Below are positions 10,300 through 23,379 of a DNA stretch of 64,000 nt, piece after piece (positions within the stretch are counted from its first letter, which is position 1; every line of letters begins with the position of its first letter). The position numbers and the translations under genes are program-made. Location of the stretch: positions 1 to 64,000 of the forward strand of contig LGRX02013719.1 of NCBI GenBank assembly GCA_001247695.2, in the 5' to 3' direction. The DNA is from Cymbomonas tetramitiformis (Eukaryota > Chlorophyta > Pyramimonadophyceae > Pyramimonadales > Pyramimonadaceae). The notes beneath the pieces are model-generated. The model made no database searches. It had not been told where the DNA came from and saw only the letters and a program-made list of their open reading frames with translations.

Positions 10300-11751
10300 G
10301 CTTTTCTATTTTAAGGCTGTCGGTGTGTATAGCCACTGAACTAGCCACTATATCCACTGAAATTTCGAGCGAAACTAGAAAGACTGAAATTTTGAGCGAG
10401 ACTAGAAACACTGAAATTACTTGAGTTGTGTTTGAACGTGTGCTTCACACAAATGACTTGCTCAAATCCTATCTTTCTATCGCCCAAATCTTTGGTATCG
10501 GTGGCTACCTTTACAATAATTTGCATAGATTCGCAAACAGCTGGGCATTCTATGGTACTCGAGCTCTTTGATTCCTTTTGTCGTCCTCACGTGTCGACTT
10601 GACCCAGGTGAACCACCCTCGACGTGGATTCAAGCTCTTTCGAACCCTTGTCGCAAGGAACTCGGCAGCCGTGTCTATTACGTTATGTGCTATCGGTGGC
10701 ATATAGAGAGGGAGGGGAAGAGAAGCTTACTGGCCTTACAGCGGGGCGACCTTGTCGTTTGAGCAACTTTGTTGCACGTCACCACGAGGGTCATAAACTA
10801 GCTTTGTTGTGCATCGCATGTTAAATAAAATCATGAATTCAACCGACCTATTTTAAGACGCAGAGTGGCAATAAGGATCTTTTGAAGGTATCGCCAAGTT
10901 TCAAGTAGGGTTGTTTCATGGAGATGCCAACTTTCTCCCCCCATAAAATCCATAATGGGGGAGCAGTGGTGCACCCCTGTGTCACCCCTCGCCCGGATGT
11001 CATGTATGTGTGCAGCTTCCTGTGTTGGTAAGAGCCGGTGTACGAGTACATCCGCATCATCCAAGGCACCCAATATGTCACGATGTCTTTGGTGTTGCCA
11101 ATGATAGCTTGGCTCATCGAGTTTGAGTTGCGGAACCCCTCTGTTGACTTGACATTGGCGGATGGGACGGTGTCGAGGCACTCTGCGTTGTTGCCTGCTG
11201 TACGCACGGGGCGGGAAGACATGTGCAACGACTTCGTGCAGAGGTGGTATAAGGATCTCTCCATGTAGAGCATCATGGAAGACTACATTCTTTGTCTCCG
11301 CACTCTTAGATCCCCGCAGGCTGGGAAAGCTAGGATTTCGATGGGTGCAGCATCTCCGCTTACAACGGCGATATGACCCGTGAGCGCTGAGCGGGCCCTC
11401 AGCATTATCCGGACTGCTTGGACTGACTTCATGTTCGGTTGTGAGGACTGAACCAGTCTCACAGGTATGTAAGCAAACACTTACAGGTAATATGGTGCAG
11501 AGACCATAGGGTGATATCGGGTGACTTTGGGTAATGTCGGATATTTCGGATATTTCGGTTAAACTTTTACTGTTTGAGGTTACAAGACACCAGAGGTTGG
11601 TGCCAATGTGTAACTAATTCAAAAACTGACATGAGAGCTTGTTCAACTCTTTAAGTAGTAACATGTCGACTCGAATTCCCTCGGATCACTTCGGATTCGA
11701 CAGTCACATTGCTCAGTCACTTCATGTTCACCAGTCCGATGGCCTGTCTTG
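10300..11751. other. intergenic, short repeats and possible retroelement debris
   Basis: A 27-bp unit (CTGAAATTTCGAGCGAAACT) occurs just over twice at about 10357-10420. A possible reverse-transcriptase scrap on the minus strand is listed separately. Otherwise I see nothing coding. Confidence 0.4.
10848..11276 (-). pseudogene. possible LINE reverse-transcriptase fragment
   Basis: The minus-strand reading contains SGRGVTQGCTTAPPLWIL, which resembles the GvrQGcplSPlLF motif of non-LTR retrotransposon reverse transcriptases. Nothing else of the RT (no F/YxDD) is visible nearby. Low confidence. Confidence 0.3.
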
Positions 11752-12207
11752 TCATTTAGCCCTTGGGTTGCAGCTGCCATTCATACAATGATCTCTGCTC
11801 TGATTTGTTGAATAATCATAGATCTGATGATGTGGCAAGAACTGAGGCTCTCTTGGTTTCCCTCCAGTTCTGTTTGGCTGTTTGAATATTAAATGGTTCC
11901 CGCCATTTCTGGATTGGTTTCCCACCAATTCTCTCAACCTGATCTGCTGTGGTTGCAGATGTTCAAAAGTCACATGCTGTCAGTCACCCTCGTCAAGGTA
12001 TCTACACGCACCTATGATCTTGGCGTCCTCGTTGGGTTGTTTCTTCTTTTTGGTGGGATGTAGGCTGTTCTCCTCTTCCCGTTTGGCACGGAAAGCTGCT
12101 AAATCTTGCTCATGCCCAGCAAGATTCTCTATGGGCTCCCACGTATTCGCCTTTTCGGAGCGAGTCCTGCCCATGAAATTGGCCATTAGGGCTTACCACC
12201 TTGAGTA
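11752..12207 (-). pseudogene. chromodomain gene remnant, 3' half (split by LTR element)
   Basis: The minus strand reads FMGRTRSEKANTWEPIENL, the second half of a chromodomain (family form: YLVKWxGY...NTWEPxxNL), then a basic tail (HPTKKKKQPNED). After a TGA the same frame continues as QHVTFEHLQPQQIRLREL and further to about 11752. The first half of the domain lies beyond the LTR retroelement, at 24933-25272. Joining the two halves across a single GTTCT target copy restores the order YVVDKIF..NYSRW..FMGRTRSEKANTWEP but leaves a TGA and a TAA inside the domain, so the gene was already dead or spliced unusually. Chromodomains bind methylated histone tails; they also occur at the end of chromovirus integrases, so the parent may have been a retroelement. 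Confidence 0.6.
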
Positions 12208-12212
12208 GTTCT

Positions 12213-12456
12213 TGCTGGAATCTGTATAGGGAGCCCTGACTGGGAGTCCCTATGACAGACCCCTAGGCCAACACTGGACTGCTGACTGATCTGTAGGCTC
12301 GTGTTGTGACACACGCTGTGTCACAGGTAGGCTAGACTCCGTTACCGTTGCGAGACCGTTCGGGGTATATCTAGCTTAGGGTTTATATTATTAAGGGAGT
12401 TTATCCAGACACAATTCGAGACCCTCTGATATCTAGTGAACTAGGATATTCCGGTA
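12213..12456 (+). repeat. 5' LTR of outer element
   Basis: It starts TGCTGGAATCTG and ends GATATTCCGGTA; it matches 24684-24927 with no difference seen. The termini are TG..TA, not the usual TG..CA. Confidence 0.92.
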
Positions 12457-12849
12457 GGTCGTGGCCCCATCCACGCTATATTCCACATTGCTTTTGGCCA
12501 TGATTGGCTAAAACAGCCGCTTTGGTAGGTGGTGCGCACCGGCGCGTTTGGGTGCGCGTGGGAAATTTGGGATGAGCAGCTTTTGAGTATTTGATCGGCG
12601 GCTATGGGGGTTCGACCTGGATCGGACTTTGTCGACGCAATGTCCTTGTACGGTTTTCTCTTTGCCTTGATCCAGCAATCTACCGTTTCTTGGGCTGGTG
12701 ACTGCAGCACCTTCGACCTCGACTTCGTCTTCCAGTGCCCCTCGCTGCCATGGTTTTACCGCTCTTCGCGTGGCTGTGTACTCGCATTCTCCCCACGCCG
12801 CTACCCTTACGCGCCCCAGCGTACCACCTCCCATCAGGCTCTCTACGTG

Positions 12850-14702
12850 ATGGTTTCTACGAGATCCAAAAGGTCCCTTATGAGGGACTCCGACATCGAT
12901 GCCTCTCTGAGGCTGACCGACGCAGTGCGCAACACGCCGACGGTCAAAACCCCGACTTTTGTGTATCCCGCACCTACTTCCAACGAGGACGCCGACGTTG
13001 CCACCAGGAAGTATTTGCAGGAGCAGTTCAAGCTCGTTGACGAGATCTACAAGCAGCGGCTGCATCGGTCTTGGGCCAAGGGTATCCGCGAGGATATCCT
13101 TGGGGACAAGAAGCATTATTTCAGCGGCACGAATGACGCGAACCTACTCTCCGACATGGTGGTGCAGCTTCGTACGGAGTTCGCGTCCGCTGGACTGGAG
13201 CTGGCCTCGTTCGATCTGGACGAGCCTATGGCTCTGGTGGTGAGCAAAGTCAACGGCTTGCTCTACGACGTGCTCCAGCTGGTCATCGAGAAACACAGCA
13301 ACGCCCACGTCTGGCTTACGGGGACGGACGCGTCTGCTGACCGAGATGGGCGGCGTGCTCTGGTGGACATCATCAAGCGCTGCGTTCCGGTGGCGTTGCG
13401 GGAGTCCTTCCAGCAAGAGCATGCGGCTCTCAGCTATCCCGCCAACGTTGACCCGCAACCCGTTCTGGCTCGGGAGCAGCGTTTGGTGCGGGACAACAAG
13501 GCGGCTGACTGGACGCCCACCGAAGCCACCAGGAAGCTCAGCTTGTACACCCGGTGTTCTACGCCGCGGTTAAGGTGCGCTATCCCATGGTAGCCGATCT
13601 TGCGACGGTTTCCCTCAGTGCCCTTCGCTCTCTGGTGGTTGAGATTTACCAGGCGTGGGCGGCGACGGAGGCCGGGAAAGCTGCCCTGGCCAGCCCCTCT
13701 TCTGGTGGCGCGTCGGCTTTGCTCTCCAGCGACAAGCACCAGGTGCTCCTCGGCAAGATCCAGGAGTTGACTGAGCTGGTGCAGCGGCAGTGCGGGGCGG
13801 CTCGGCCGGTGGTGCAGCGGCAGCGGGATCCGCCGCAGCGGCAGCACGGGCAGCGGCCGCCGCAGGGACGCCAGCCGCAGCGGCAGGGGCAGCCCCAGCG
13901 GGGCTTTCGCATGGGTGTGAACAACCCGCCCGCCGTAGGCTTCGATCGCGACGAGCAGTGGGCGAAACCGCTCTGCATTCGCTGCAAGAAATCCGGTAAG
14001 GAGCTTTATCACTTCTACCGCGACTGCCCTCTTGGCGGTCGCCAACATTCCCCTGGCACGGCCGCAGCTTTCTGCGTTCCCATAGACGACGAGGATGCGG
14101 AGGGCGTGCACGCCCTCGCCATGTGTGCCGTGTTCCAGGAGGCAGCGGATGAGGGGGCGGACGCCTTTGCCCGTGCGGCGACGGCGTACGGCCCGCCAGC
14201 GGTGCTTTGCGGGGGCGTTGTAGGGGGCATTGACGTGTCCGCCTACGGCTTCTCCGTGGACGCGGTGCCACCAGTGACGGGGACGCCCGGTGAGGACATC
14301 CTCCAACGGCTGGACGACCTCGCGGCGGAGGTCAACGCGGCCGTTGAGCCTAAGGTACATTACACTCACGCCTCCTTCCTGCCGTCTGGGGGCGTGGACA
14401 CGCAGGCTTCGGCTCTGGTGTGTGACCCTGCCGAGGCAGGTGACACACCGGAGAAGCAGGTTCCGGCAGGTGGTGCGGCGGCATCGGCATCCGCCGTGCC
14501 GGCCCCTGCTATGCTTGTCCTGGAGGACGAGGAGGAGCTCCTGAAGCTCTACGGCTACGGCGAGCCCGTGTCCCTTCAATCGGCACGGGTGACCACTACG
14601 GCGAACACGGACGGTGAGTTCAAGGGCATTGTGGAGAATGTCAACCACGCCGCGGTTGTGCCGGTCGACCTGACTGGCTACGACACGGATGACCACGAGG
14701 AC
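12850..14702 (+). pseudogene. outer-element Gag, 5' part (frameshifted)
   Basis: The likely start is the ATG at 12850 (MVSTRSKRSL), although the frame is open upstream to 12604. The N-terminal region matches the inner element's Gag, including a DRDGRRALVDIIKR block and a following VDPQP motif. The frame shifts by one near 13548 (KLSLYT continues as VFYAAVKVRYPMV). A Gln/Arg/Pro-rich linker (PPQRQHGQRPPQGRQPQRQG) leads to a zinc-knuckle variant, CIRCKKSGKELYHFYRDC (CX2CX8HX4C, longer than the retroviral CX2CX4HX4C). The coding frame then runs into the AGGAC target site of the inner element and resumes exactly in frame at 23641. By family knowledge Gag assembles the particle and packages RNA. 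Confidence 0.8.
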
Positions 14703-14958
14703 TGCTGAGATTCAGTAGTTCAGTACCACGTATGACGTATGACAGTGACAGTGACAGTACAGTGACTTCCTACCTGTACTCAGTAGTTCGACTTCGGTAG
14801 CTTAGACTGTGACACACGATATGATTGCCTAGTGACGGCCTCAGAGCTTAGATAGCCTGAGAGTCGTGTATTCATTTCTATCTTTTGATATACCCGATTG
14901 CCTCGCTCAAACCCTACGGCGTTCAGCGTTTTCACTGTGTCACTAGGACATTCTAGTA
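14703..14958 (+). repeat. 5' LTR of inner copia element
   Basis: It starts TGCTGAGATTCAG and ends CATTCTAGTA. One difference from the 3' copy was noticed (CAGTACCACG versus CAGTATCACG). Confidence 0.93.
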
Positions 14959-15628
14959 GGCTATAGGCCCACCACTTGCCTAAAGTGGTTTTGATTCAAA
15001 GCCACTAAATGGCTGGCTAAAGCTGTAGAGGGGCGAGCGTGGCTGAGTAGGTAGAATGTTGCGGGGTGCCGCGTTTTCGCGGCACAACTGACTGCGTGGA
15101 TGGAGAGGTAAGCGCGACGAGTGGCGGAGGAGAGTACGGAAAAGATGGGTCAGAGAGCGCTGGGGCCCCCGATGGTATGCAGCATTGCGCAGAGTTTGGT
15201 ACTGAGTGGTTCGCGACACGTTAAAAAGGCCATGACCTCGGACATCGACAAGCGCGGAGACCTCGACCCTACTCTCCTACTTTCCGCCCACCCCCGCCGC
15301 TCCGCATTTTTCCTCGCTACTCTATGCGTCTTTACCCGTATCATTTTACCTTAATTTGTTACGCTTGCCGCTTGTTTGTGAACTTTGAGCGGATTTTGGA
15401 ATCTTGCGGGCGACTTGGCCGTTTTTGACCACTTATAACTTGCGGACCACTTGGACTCAGACATTTTCCCTTGGAGGGTGTTTTTACTTCGCCATTACCG
15501 GCCGTGTTACCGAGTTTCGTGGGCATCGGAGCACATTTTGAATTTATCTCGGATTTGGCCCCTTCCTTGAGGGGGGCTCACCCTTATCGTTAGGGTTTCA
15601 TCGCTTCGGTGCTTCGCTTACGGTTACC
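14959..15628 (+). other. inner-element leader, no gene seen
   Basis: Untranslated leader between the 5' LTR and Gag. I could not assign a primer-binding site with confidence. Confidence 0.5.
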
Positions 15629-18240
15629 ATGGCTGCCGTGGATTCTTCCGATGGATTCACCACTCCGGTCCCGGCTGGGATCGACACGCGGAGGGCACTT
15701 CCCTTTAGCGACGGCCCTGAGGAGCCTGTGCCCCCTACACCTGTGAAGAATCGCCCACTTGCGGGTGATGAGACAGGCGGTGCTGTGGTTATCAGGGAAT
15801 TCCTTAAGGACTGCCAAACTATTCTCCGCGAGCCTGGTCACAGGGCCAGTATTATCTAGCAAGTTCGTGACCAGTGCCGGCCCACCCACATCAAAGCCTC
15901 GGAGTGGGTGTTCGACATCGACAAGATCAAGGGCCAAGTGCCTCGGGAGATCGCCTTGGACCGCTTCACTCAGGCGGTAAAAACCCAGCTGACTGACTTC
16001 AATCTCCAGTTTGCCACGGTATTCCACCCGACAGACCTCACCACATCTGTTCTCCCTGAGGCCACTCGTATTCTCTACCGCATCTTGACGTCATTGGTGC
16101 GAGGATCATGCCTTCGGCTCGTTGAGGAGTCGGCTACGGTGTCTCCGGATGATGGACGCCGTGCATGGCTCGTCATCTGCCGGGCCGTTGCCAGGCGACG
16201 CAGGCCGTGGGTGTCCCATGGCTACCTGTTCGAGACAGCGCCGGCGATCGAGCTGCTGGAGGATGTTGACCCCGAGCCCTATATTAAGGGTTTCATGCAG
16301 CACCACACCGCTGTCCGGTCCGAGCTCAGACCTGGTATAGAGCCTGACGACGTGTGGGGTGTGGGGTTCGCCTTGGACCTCCTCACCCTTCGCATGTGCC
16401 CTCTGTATTATAAGGATCTTCTGCAGGAGTGGAGTTCTAAGACGGCCGAGGGCAGGGAGAAGCGGGCTCTCGGCATTCAGCAGTTCACGTTGGCTGTCAA
16501 GGCCTTCCACCAACAGAAAACAGAAGAAAAGAAGCTGCTTAAGGAGAAGAAGAAAAAGGATGGGGTCTCCGCGTTGGCGGCCTCACTTCTCTCTGGGGAG
16601 TCCCCTTCTGCCGCCCTTATGGCCCGTGCGGGCATCCCGCAGACTCGCATTGTTGGTGGCCGCAGGCGTGACGAGCCCAGGCACCCGCCACAGGCTCGGG
16701 ATGCTCAGCCGCAAGCATCCGGACAGGGTGCTCACCGGTCTGGGGGCGACAGGGGTACAGCTCCCCGCGCCAGACCGGCCCGCGGCGGGAAGAATCGACA
16801 ACAGAACATGAAGGGACACAGGAAGGGCTCTCACCCTTCCCCTCATGCCCCTCCGCCGCGGACTCAGGGGCGGCGGCAGCCTGCATCCGGTGGTTCACCG
16901 ACTGACTTGAGAGTGACCCGAGATGCACAGGGCCGCCACTCGGTCCAGTGTTGGGACTGCGGCGGCCCTCACTTCCGCCGTGATTGCCCTGGAGGGGTGC
17001 AGAGTGCGCATGTGGCGGGGTTCCACCCCGAGGGCACGCCGATTGCGGAGATCCTGTCAGTGCTGGATGAGGCTTTCCTCGATCCGGAGGAGGAGGTTTA
17101 CGAGTCATGCTTGTACTCTTACTCATTGGAGCTCGGGGAGGCACCGCTTGACCTCCCCGCGGCCCAGGCGGCTGCCGTTGTGCCGCACTCTGCCGTTGAC
17201 GGTGAGGAGCCGTGGACTGAGTCGGAGTGGGCTATCTGGGACTCATGTGGCCGCTCGGAGGAGCAGTACTACGACGCTGTCAACCGCTTCAACTCGTACC
17301 AGGACCCTGGCGATGGGGACTGCCCCGACGGTGAGATGACACCTGCTCAGCTCCACGTTGCCGTGCACCAGCCTTCGGACCCTGCCATGTCTCTGCAGCA
17401 CTTCAGTGTTGAGCCACAGCAGCCAGCGGTGCCGGCAGCCGACGTGCAGATCACAACAACCAACACCGAATTCCCTGGAGCTGTGCAGCTGGTGAGCACG
17501 GCACCGCCGTCCCAGCCCAGGGGTCCGGGTGGCCCGGGCCGCAGGCCCTATGGGGCGGGTCACTTCATGTACATGAGTCTGCTGTGCATTCTAGCATTCT
17601 CTGGCACGGCAGATGCGGTGCAGTCTGGTGGTGCCTCCGGTGCTGTGCTGGAGGTGCACCCACGGGCTCTGGTGCTTTGGCATGCTATCACCTGGGGTCT
17701 GGCTATCTCGGCTTGTCTTCCTGCCGTTGGTGCCAGGACTCCCGTACGCACCTGGCGACACCTTGTCAACCGGCAGTCACCAGCGGGCGGGCCCCAGCCC
17801 TCAACAACCCAGCCTCCGGCGGGTGAGCCCCGTACCTCTCGCCGCTCCTCACCAGTCTGGACTGCTGTTCTGGTTATCTGTAGCCTGGCCCTGTGTACCT
17901 CGGCACTACTGTTTGGGTACTCTCTGGGTCTGCGGCAGGCAGTCAGGCAGTCAGTCAGTCAGTCAGTCAGTCAGCTTACCCCGCCAGCAGGGGGGTCCGT
18001 CGGCCGTTCTGCTGGTCAGCTTTTCTCAGCTGATGGACTGGCTACCGGTGATACCGGCTTATGTCTGGTCTCTGGTTATGCTGTGGGTACTATGCTTCTG
18101 TGGAGCTTGGTGTACTGTCTGGTCAGCTTGGGTCAGTTACAGTGGTCTACCCTCTGGTACCCGCTGGCTATACTGGTATTCTGGTCTATGGCAGTGCAGA
18201 GTCAGTTCCGTTGTATGTGCCCGACGAGGAGTGGGCTGCT
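15629..18240 (+). pseudogene. inner copia Gag with zinc knuckle and membrane segments
   Basis: The start ATG opens MAAVDSSDGFTTPVPAG. A TAG at 15857-15859 interrupts the frame, which continues as QVRDQCRPTHIKASEW. The capsid-like region has SPDDGRRAWLVICRAV and LLEDVDPEPYIKGFM, matching the outer and the third copia Gag. A basic linker precedes the knuckle CWDCGGPHFRRDC (CX2CX3HX4C, one residue short of canonical). Unusually for Gag, at least four hydrophobic segments follow: FMYMSLLCILAFSGTA, LVLWHAITWGLAISACL, WTAVLVICSLALCTSALLFG and the stretch from VSGYAVGTMLLWSLVY to LAILVFWSMAV. A (CAGT)n run at about 17940-17977 encodes QSVSQSVSQ and could slip. The frame changes to the protease frame somewhere between 18061 and 18427. 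Confidence 0.8.
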
Positions 18241-21200
18241 TCTGGATTCAGTTCTCTGGCCAGTGCTGTCCCTGCACCCGTCCGGGTTGACAGAGGCATC
18301 GTGTGTGACTCTGGAGCCACATGTGTCATGTGCGGGGACCTGTCGGCCTGCACCGACGTGGACTACACCCGTACGGTGGCCTTCACCATGGTCACGGCTG
18401 GGTCTCACAGGACGGATGCTACTGTGACATTCCATCTGTATGGGGTCTGTATCCAGGACGGAGCCATCGACCACTTCGTTCTCCCAAACTCACACTATAA
18501 GGCCGGCTGCCGCACTCTCCTGTCTTCTCGGGTTATGCTTTCCCTCGGCTTCGGGTCCCCTGACCTTGTATCCCTCACTTACACCCACCCACCTGCCTAC
18601 TGGCCGTGTCTATCGGATCATTGACTCTGGCACAGACTATATGTGGGCGGAGGTCCCTGAGGGGGCAGCCAGTGCACTCACCCAGACTGCCTCACGTGTC
18701 CGCACCGGTGAGATCTGTGACTGGATGTGGGCACGCTCAGAGTATGCCAAGTGGGCTTTCCTGAAGGGCTCGCCTGCTGCCCTGGCCAAGACCGGGGAAC
18801 ACAACTTTGACATCTCCCTCTTCGGAGACGACCTCCCCCCCCGGCGTGGGTAACAACCAGACCTGCCCAGTCAGGTATTCACTGTCTGATTCCTGCTGGG
18901 GTCACCTCTGGGCCGGTGCCTATATATATGGCAACCCGCCTTTTGACAGACTCACCTGTGAGCGGATGCTCAAGAAGGCCAACCGAGACTTTGCAACCGA
19001 CCCCGAGCACACGGTATTCCTCTTCCTGATTCCCCAGTCACACCTCAGTACCTTCAGGCAGCACCTTATTCACTGGGAGGTGCTACATGTGTATCCGGCT
19101 GGCACATACAGAGGGCATATTCAGCTACCGTCGTGAGCACACCTATGCTGGACGGCCCCTTCAGTCGGCTGGCTCGGAGGGCGGGGGGGACCGTGTCTTC
19201 ATTGCTGGTACCCCGTTCCCGGTGGCTATCATCTACCGTGATCAGTACACGTCCATGAGGTTCACCCCTGAGAGGTGGTGCCATTCCGCATATGCTCATG
19301 CTCATGGTCTCAGGCTGGCTCAGCTCATGGACCGTGGTGTTGACATCGCCCGACCTGGCACTACAGTTACCCGGGAGCAGCTGCTGGCTCACAGGACCTG
19401 TGCTGAGGCCTGTGCTGTGTGTGCCCGTATGCGGACAGTGCAGCCGAGTCCGAAGTACCCTCCGGCTGACAGATACAAGGCTCAGAAGCCCGGATCTATG
19501 TGGGCGGCTGATGCTACAGGCCCGATCACGCCTATTGGCTATGACGGGTCGAGGTACCGCTGGACCTTTGTGGAGTTCACTGTGAGGTTTACACTTTGCT
19601 ACTTCTCTGCTGAGAAGTCGGCATACAGCTTCATTCTGGCTCAGTTCCTGGCAGATGTTGTTCATCACGGCTTTGCCTGCACTGGCCTGGTTCTCCGCAC
19701 TGATTGTGCCCCGGAGCTGTGTGACCCTGCAGCACAGGCTCTGTACAAACACCATGGCATCAAACACCTGCAGTCGTCACCCACCCTGCACTGGCAGAAC
19801 TTCATGGCTGAATATGTGATTGGTAAGATCTCGTCGGTCTCCTGTGCACTCCTGGAGACAGCCGGTATGGACCTCACCTACTGGCCTCTTGCAGACAGTC
19901 ATGCCTGCCTGCTATGGGATATCCTGCCTCATGGGCGGGACGCCGTGGTGCCATTATATCACCTTATGGGCTATCACTTTACCTACTCCCGTATCGAGAT
20001 ATTCGGCACCCTGTGCACTGTGGCCATGGATGCTCAGCAGCAGATGCGGGCCCGCCATCCGGGGGTCTCCAAGAAGCGGACCCCCCGGGCCTGGCAGGGG
20101 CGGTTTGTGGGCATCAGCCTCAGGTCCTCGGCCTACAAGGTACTGGACCTGGAGAGAAACAAGGTTGTTTCCGAAGGCCGGCCAGACTTCATCAGAAACT
20201 ACTCGGAGTTCGGGCAGGTGATGTCATCGTTCCCTGCCCCCGCTCCCGACGAGCAGCACTCCACACCCGTGCCCAGTGACAGGCCGGAGCCGTGGAAGGA
20301 CTACACCACTGACATGGTGGTGACGGTCCATTCCGTGGCTGCCTATTATGACACCCGGGACGGTGAGACCTATGCCACCGTACAGTTGCTTGACACTGGT
20401 TCAGCCGACACTTTCTGGACCACCGCCCAGCAGTATGTCATGGCTGACCCTGCGGGCACTGCTTGGTTTGACTTGGTCCACTGGCTGGACCGCCGCAGGG
20501 TCATTGACTGTGTCAATCACCACTACCCGCTCTGGACTCTGGCTAAGGCTCAGGAGGCCCGCGGTGATCCGCTGTATCCGGCACTCATTGTGTCCACGGA
20601 CATGAGGCGGTCCAGGTCCTATGGGGTACTCTTCCGGCCTATGGCCTACGGTGATGTGACTGCCCCACGTGCCTATGCCATGGACCTCCGTGCCAGTCTG
20701 GTGGTGTTCCCTGATACCCACAGTGCTTGCCACCTTCCCTTCTCCGACCACCCGGAGCAGGACCAGTGGCTCCTTCCGCACTATGTGGTCCCACCAGAGG
20801 ACACGGTCGGTACATTGCCAGCCAGCGGCACACTCAGCTTCAGTCATATCTCTGCTGACCTCGCCGAGCGCCTGTACCACACTGCAGCTCCTGATCTGCC
20901 ACTGCCGGGTGGGTACCGCCAGGCACTGTCTATGCCTGATGGGGCTCAGTGGGAGGAGGCTATTACCGGTGGGGAGGTGCAGCCTCTGATTGACCAGGGT
21001 AAGATAGAGCCGGTGGAGGTGCTGCCCGACGGTGAGATCGCCACCAGCACCATCTTTGTGCTGAATAAGCCCTGGAAGCCACGGGATGGTCTACCGCCCG
21101 TCCAAATTCATAAAGCTCGGATGGCCGTGGCTGCCACATGGCACTGGGGCTACACCCAAGCTGAGACCGCATGCACGGTAGCAGACCTGCCCACCTTCCG

Positions 21201-22835
21201 CCTTCTCTTCATCCTGTCTATTATCTTTGCTGGTATGGGGGTTATGGTCTATCACTTTGACGTCAGTCAGGCCTTTGTTCATGCCCGTCTGGAGGTTCCT
21301 ATATATGTGCGGTTCCCCTCTGGGTATATGTATAAGGGCAGATATGGCTATGCCAAGCTGCTCTATGCTCTCTACGGGCTACGGACGGCTGGTGCTTCCT
21401 GGCAGAAGCTGGCCAACAAATTCATGAAGTCCTTCACCTATCAGGGAATGCACTTCACCCAGTCCACATATGACCCGTGCCTATACTATATTGTGACCTC
21501 TGTGTTCGTGGCCTTCGTGGCTGTCTACGTGGATGACTTCGGGCTGACATGTGATGATGCCTTCCACCAGGCTTTCTGGGCAGCTTTCCAGGCGGCATTC
21601 AAGAGCAAGAATCTTGGCCGCGTATGACAGCCGTCCTGCAGCTTGCGGTTGACTATGATCGGTGGGGCATTGCACTGTCCCAAACCAGGCAGATCAAGGA
21701 GCTCATGTCCAAGTTCAAGCTTCCGGCCAAAACCTTTCACAATTCGATGGATGTGAACCTCGTTATCCAGAAGCCGGAGCACCCTGATCTCACCCTTGTC
21801 ACCCCGTATCTCTCACTGCTTGGGTCCCTGCTGTAGATTGCACGGTGCACCAGGCCAGATGTGTATTATTCGGTCATATATCTGGCACAGTTCTCCTCAT
21901 GCCCCTCGGCTCAGGCCTGGGAGGCACTTCAGAGAGTGGCTCAGTATCTATACTTCACACGGCACTACCGTATCCGTTATGCTTACCCCAGTGCACCGCT
22001 TTCTGTGCTCACAATACAGGTGTATTCGGATGCTGGCCATGCTCGTGACAAACTCAACGGGTGCCTCTCCTACTCGGGGGGCATTGTATTCCTCAACGGC
22101 ATGGTCCTTCATTGGGTATGTGCCCGCCAGACTGATGCTGAGATGTCCTCCACTGGATCTGAGTATGTGGCCGCCTCTGTGGTTGGGCAGCGGGCCATGT
22201 CTGCTATCCATATGATTGTGGAGATGTTCGGATTTATCAGAATCACGCAGCAGGAGCCGGGTGTGTCTGCTCTGGCTCTGTCTACGGCCTTCCCTGCAGC
22301 TGACACTTCTTGGATGCAGAGGGCGGCCACGTTCTTCGAGAATCATGCTATGGGTCATGGTCAGATGGGCCCCGCCTCCCCCCTACACTACCAGGAGGCT
22401 GAGCCTGTTCCTGACAGCAGCCTGTATGCCCTGCCTCACGCGGTGCCAGTACCATATGATGGCACGGGCTACGAGGACGGTCCGCGGGAGTACCACTCTC
22501 AGCGGTCTGGCATGTATGGTACCTCTGGACCCTTCATTCCCAGGCTGGAGCTCCCAGTGGCTGTCATGATTGACAACCAGGCGGCCTCCTCCATTCTGAG
22601 GAATGTCATGCTATCCACCAAGATTAAGCATGTGTTGATCCGTTTTCACTGCTTTCGGGGGTGGGTGTGTGCTGGGTACCTAGTGCCTGTTTACATCAAC
22701 ACTTTACTCAACCTGGCTGATATCTTCACCAAACCTCTTCCTGGGCTCAAGGACAAGGTGCGGGTGATCATCAGCATGATCGAGTCCTTCATGGACGTGA
22801 TCCGCCCGCACCCCAGTGGTGCGGGTGACTCCTAG
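18061..22835 (+). pseudogene. inner copia Pol: protease, integrase, RT, RNase H
   Basis: The protease active site is RGIVCDSGATC (about 18307). The frame then changes near 18595, 18845 and 19090-19136, with conserved sequence passing from frame to frame. The integrase has an H..H / CAVCAR zinc region and the acidic residues in WAADATGP, LVLRTDCAPEL and WQNFMAEYVIGK. The reverse transcriptase has TIFVLNKPWKPRDG, VYHFDVSQAFVHA and the catalytic YVDDFGL (about 21526). At 21624 the frame changes again (NLGRV, then MTAVLQLAVDYD), and a TAG at 21834-21836 stands where the family has Tyr before IARCTRPDVYYS. RNase H follows with VYSDAGHARDK, SSTGSEYVAAS and KHVLIRFHCFR, ending at DIFTKPLPG and a stop at 22833. 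All catalytic motifs survive, but no single long product can be made without recoding. Confidence 0.88.
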
Positions 22836-23379
22836 GTTCTCTGGTCCTCTGTCCGGCTGAGCTGCAGGCCTATGAGCCGGCAGCGGTCGGGCAAGGGGTC
22901 TTTCTGGTCTGACTGGATTGATGCCCTTTGACGTGGTGCCCTTCTGGACTGGACTTTGTGTTCGTGGACAGACTGGTACCTATGACCTGCCCTATGAGAC
23001 CTTAGACACCGACAGCTCTACTCTGACCTTAAGCACATCTGACTGGATTCTGGCCTTTGACTACATCCTGTACCTCTTTGACATCTTCTATGACCTCGAG
23101 TACTGGTTGACCGTCGAGCTGAGCAGCATCCGGATGAGAGTATCTATCGGGGAGCGAGATCTGGCGGAGACCAGTCACTATTTTCATATCCTTGTGGCAG
23201 TCCACCTAGTTGGCATGCATATACTAGTACTTTAGCATTCGGTTTAGAGGGTTAGCCGGAAGCGGGGATGGCGGCAGGTCGGCCCTTTGGTTGATGTTGT
23301 TCTGATCCGTGGACGGGGACCTCTTAGTTTGCATTAGCTACCTGTTTCACATTCTTGTGCCACCTCAGCCGAGGTGGTG
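22836..23379 (+). other. inner-element 3' region with small ORF
   Basis: A 105-residue open frame (22918-23235) has no recognised domain; a hydrophobic stretch (FDYILYLFDIFYDLEYWL) is its only feature. A purine-rich GAGGTGGTG directly precedes the 3' LTR and fits the polypurine tract. Confidence 0.4.

Noticed and set aside
18061..18427. Programmed frameshift between Gag and protease of the inner copia element
   Set aside because: Several further frame changes downstream cannot all be programmed, and no slippery site with a following pseudoknot was recognised.
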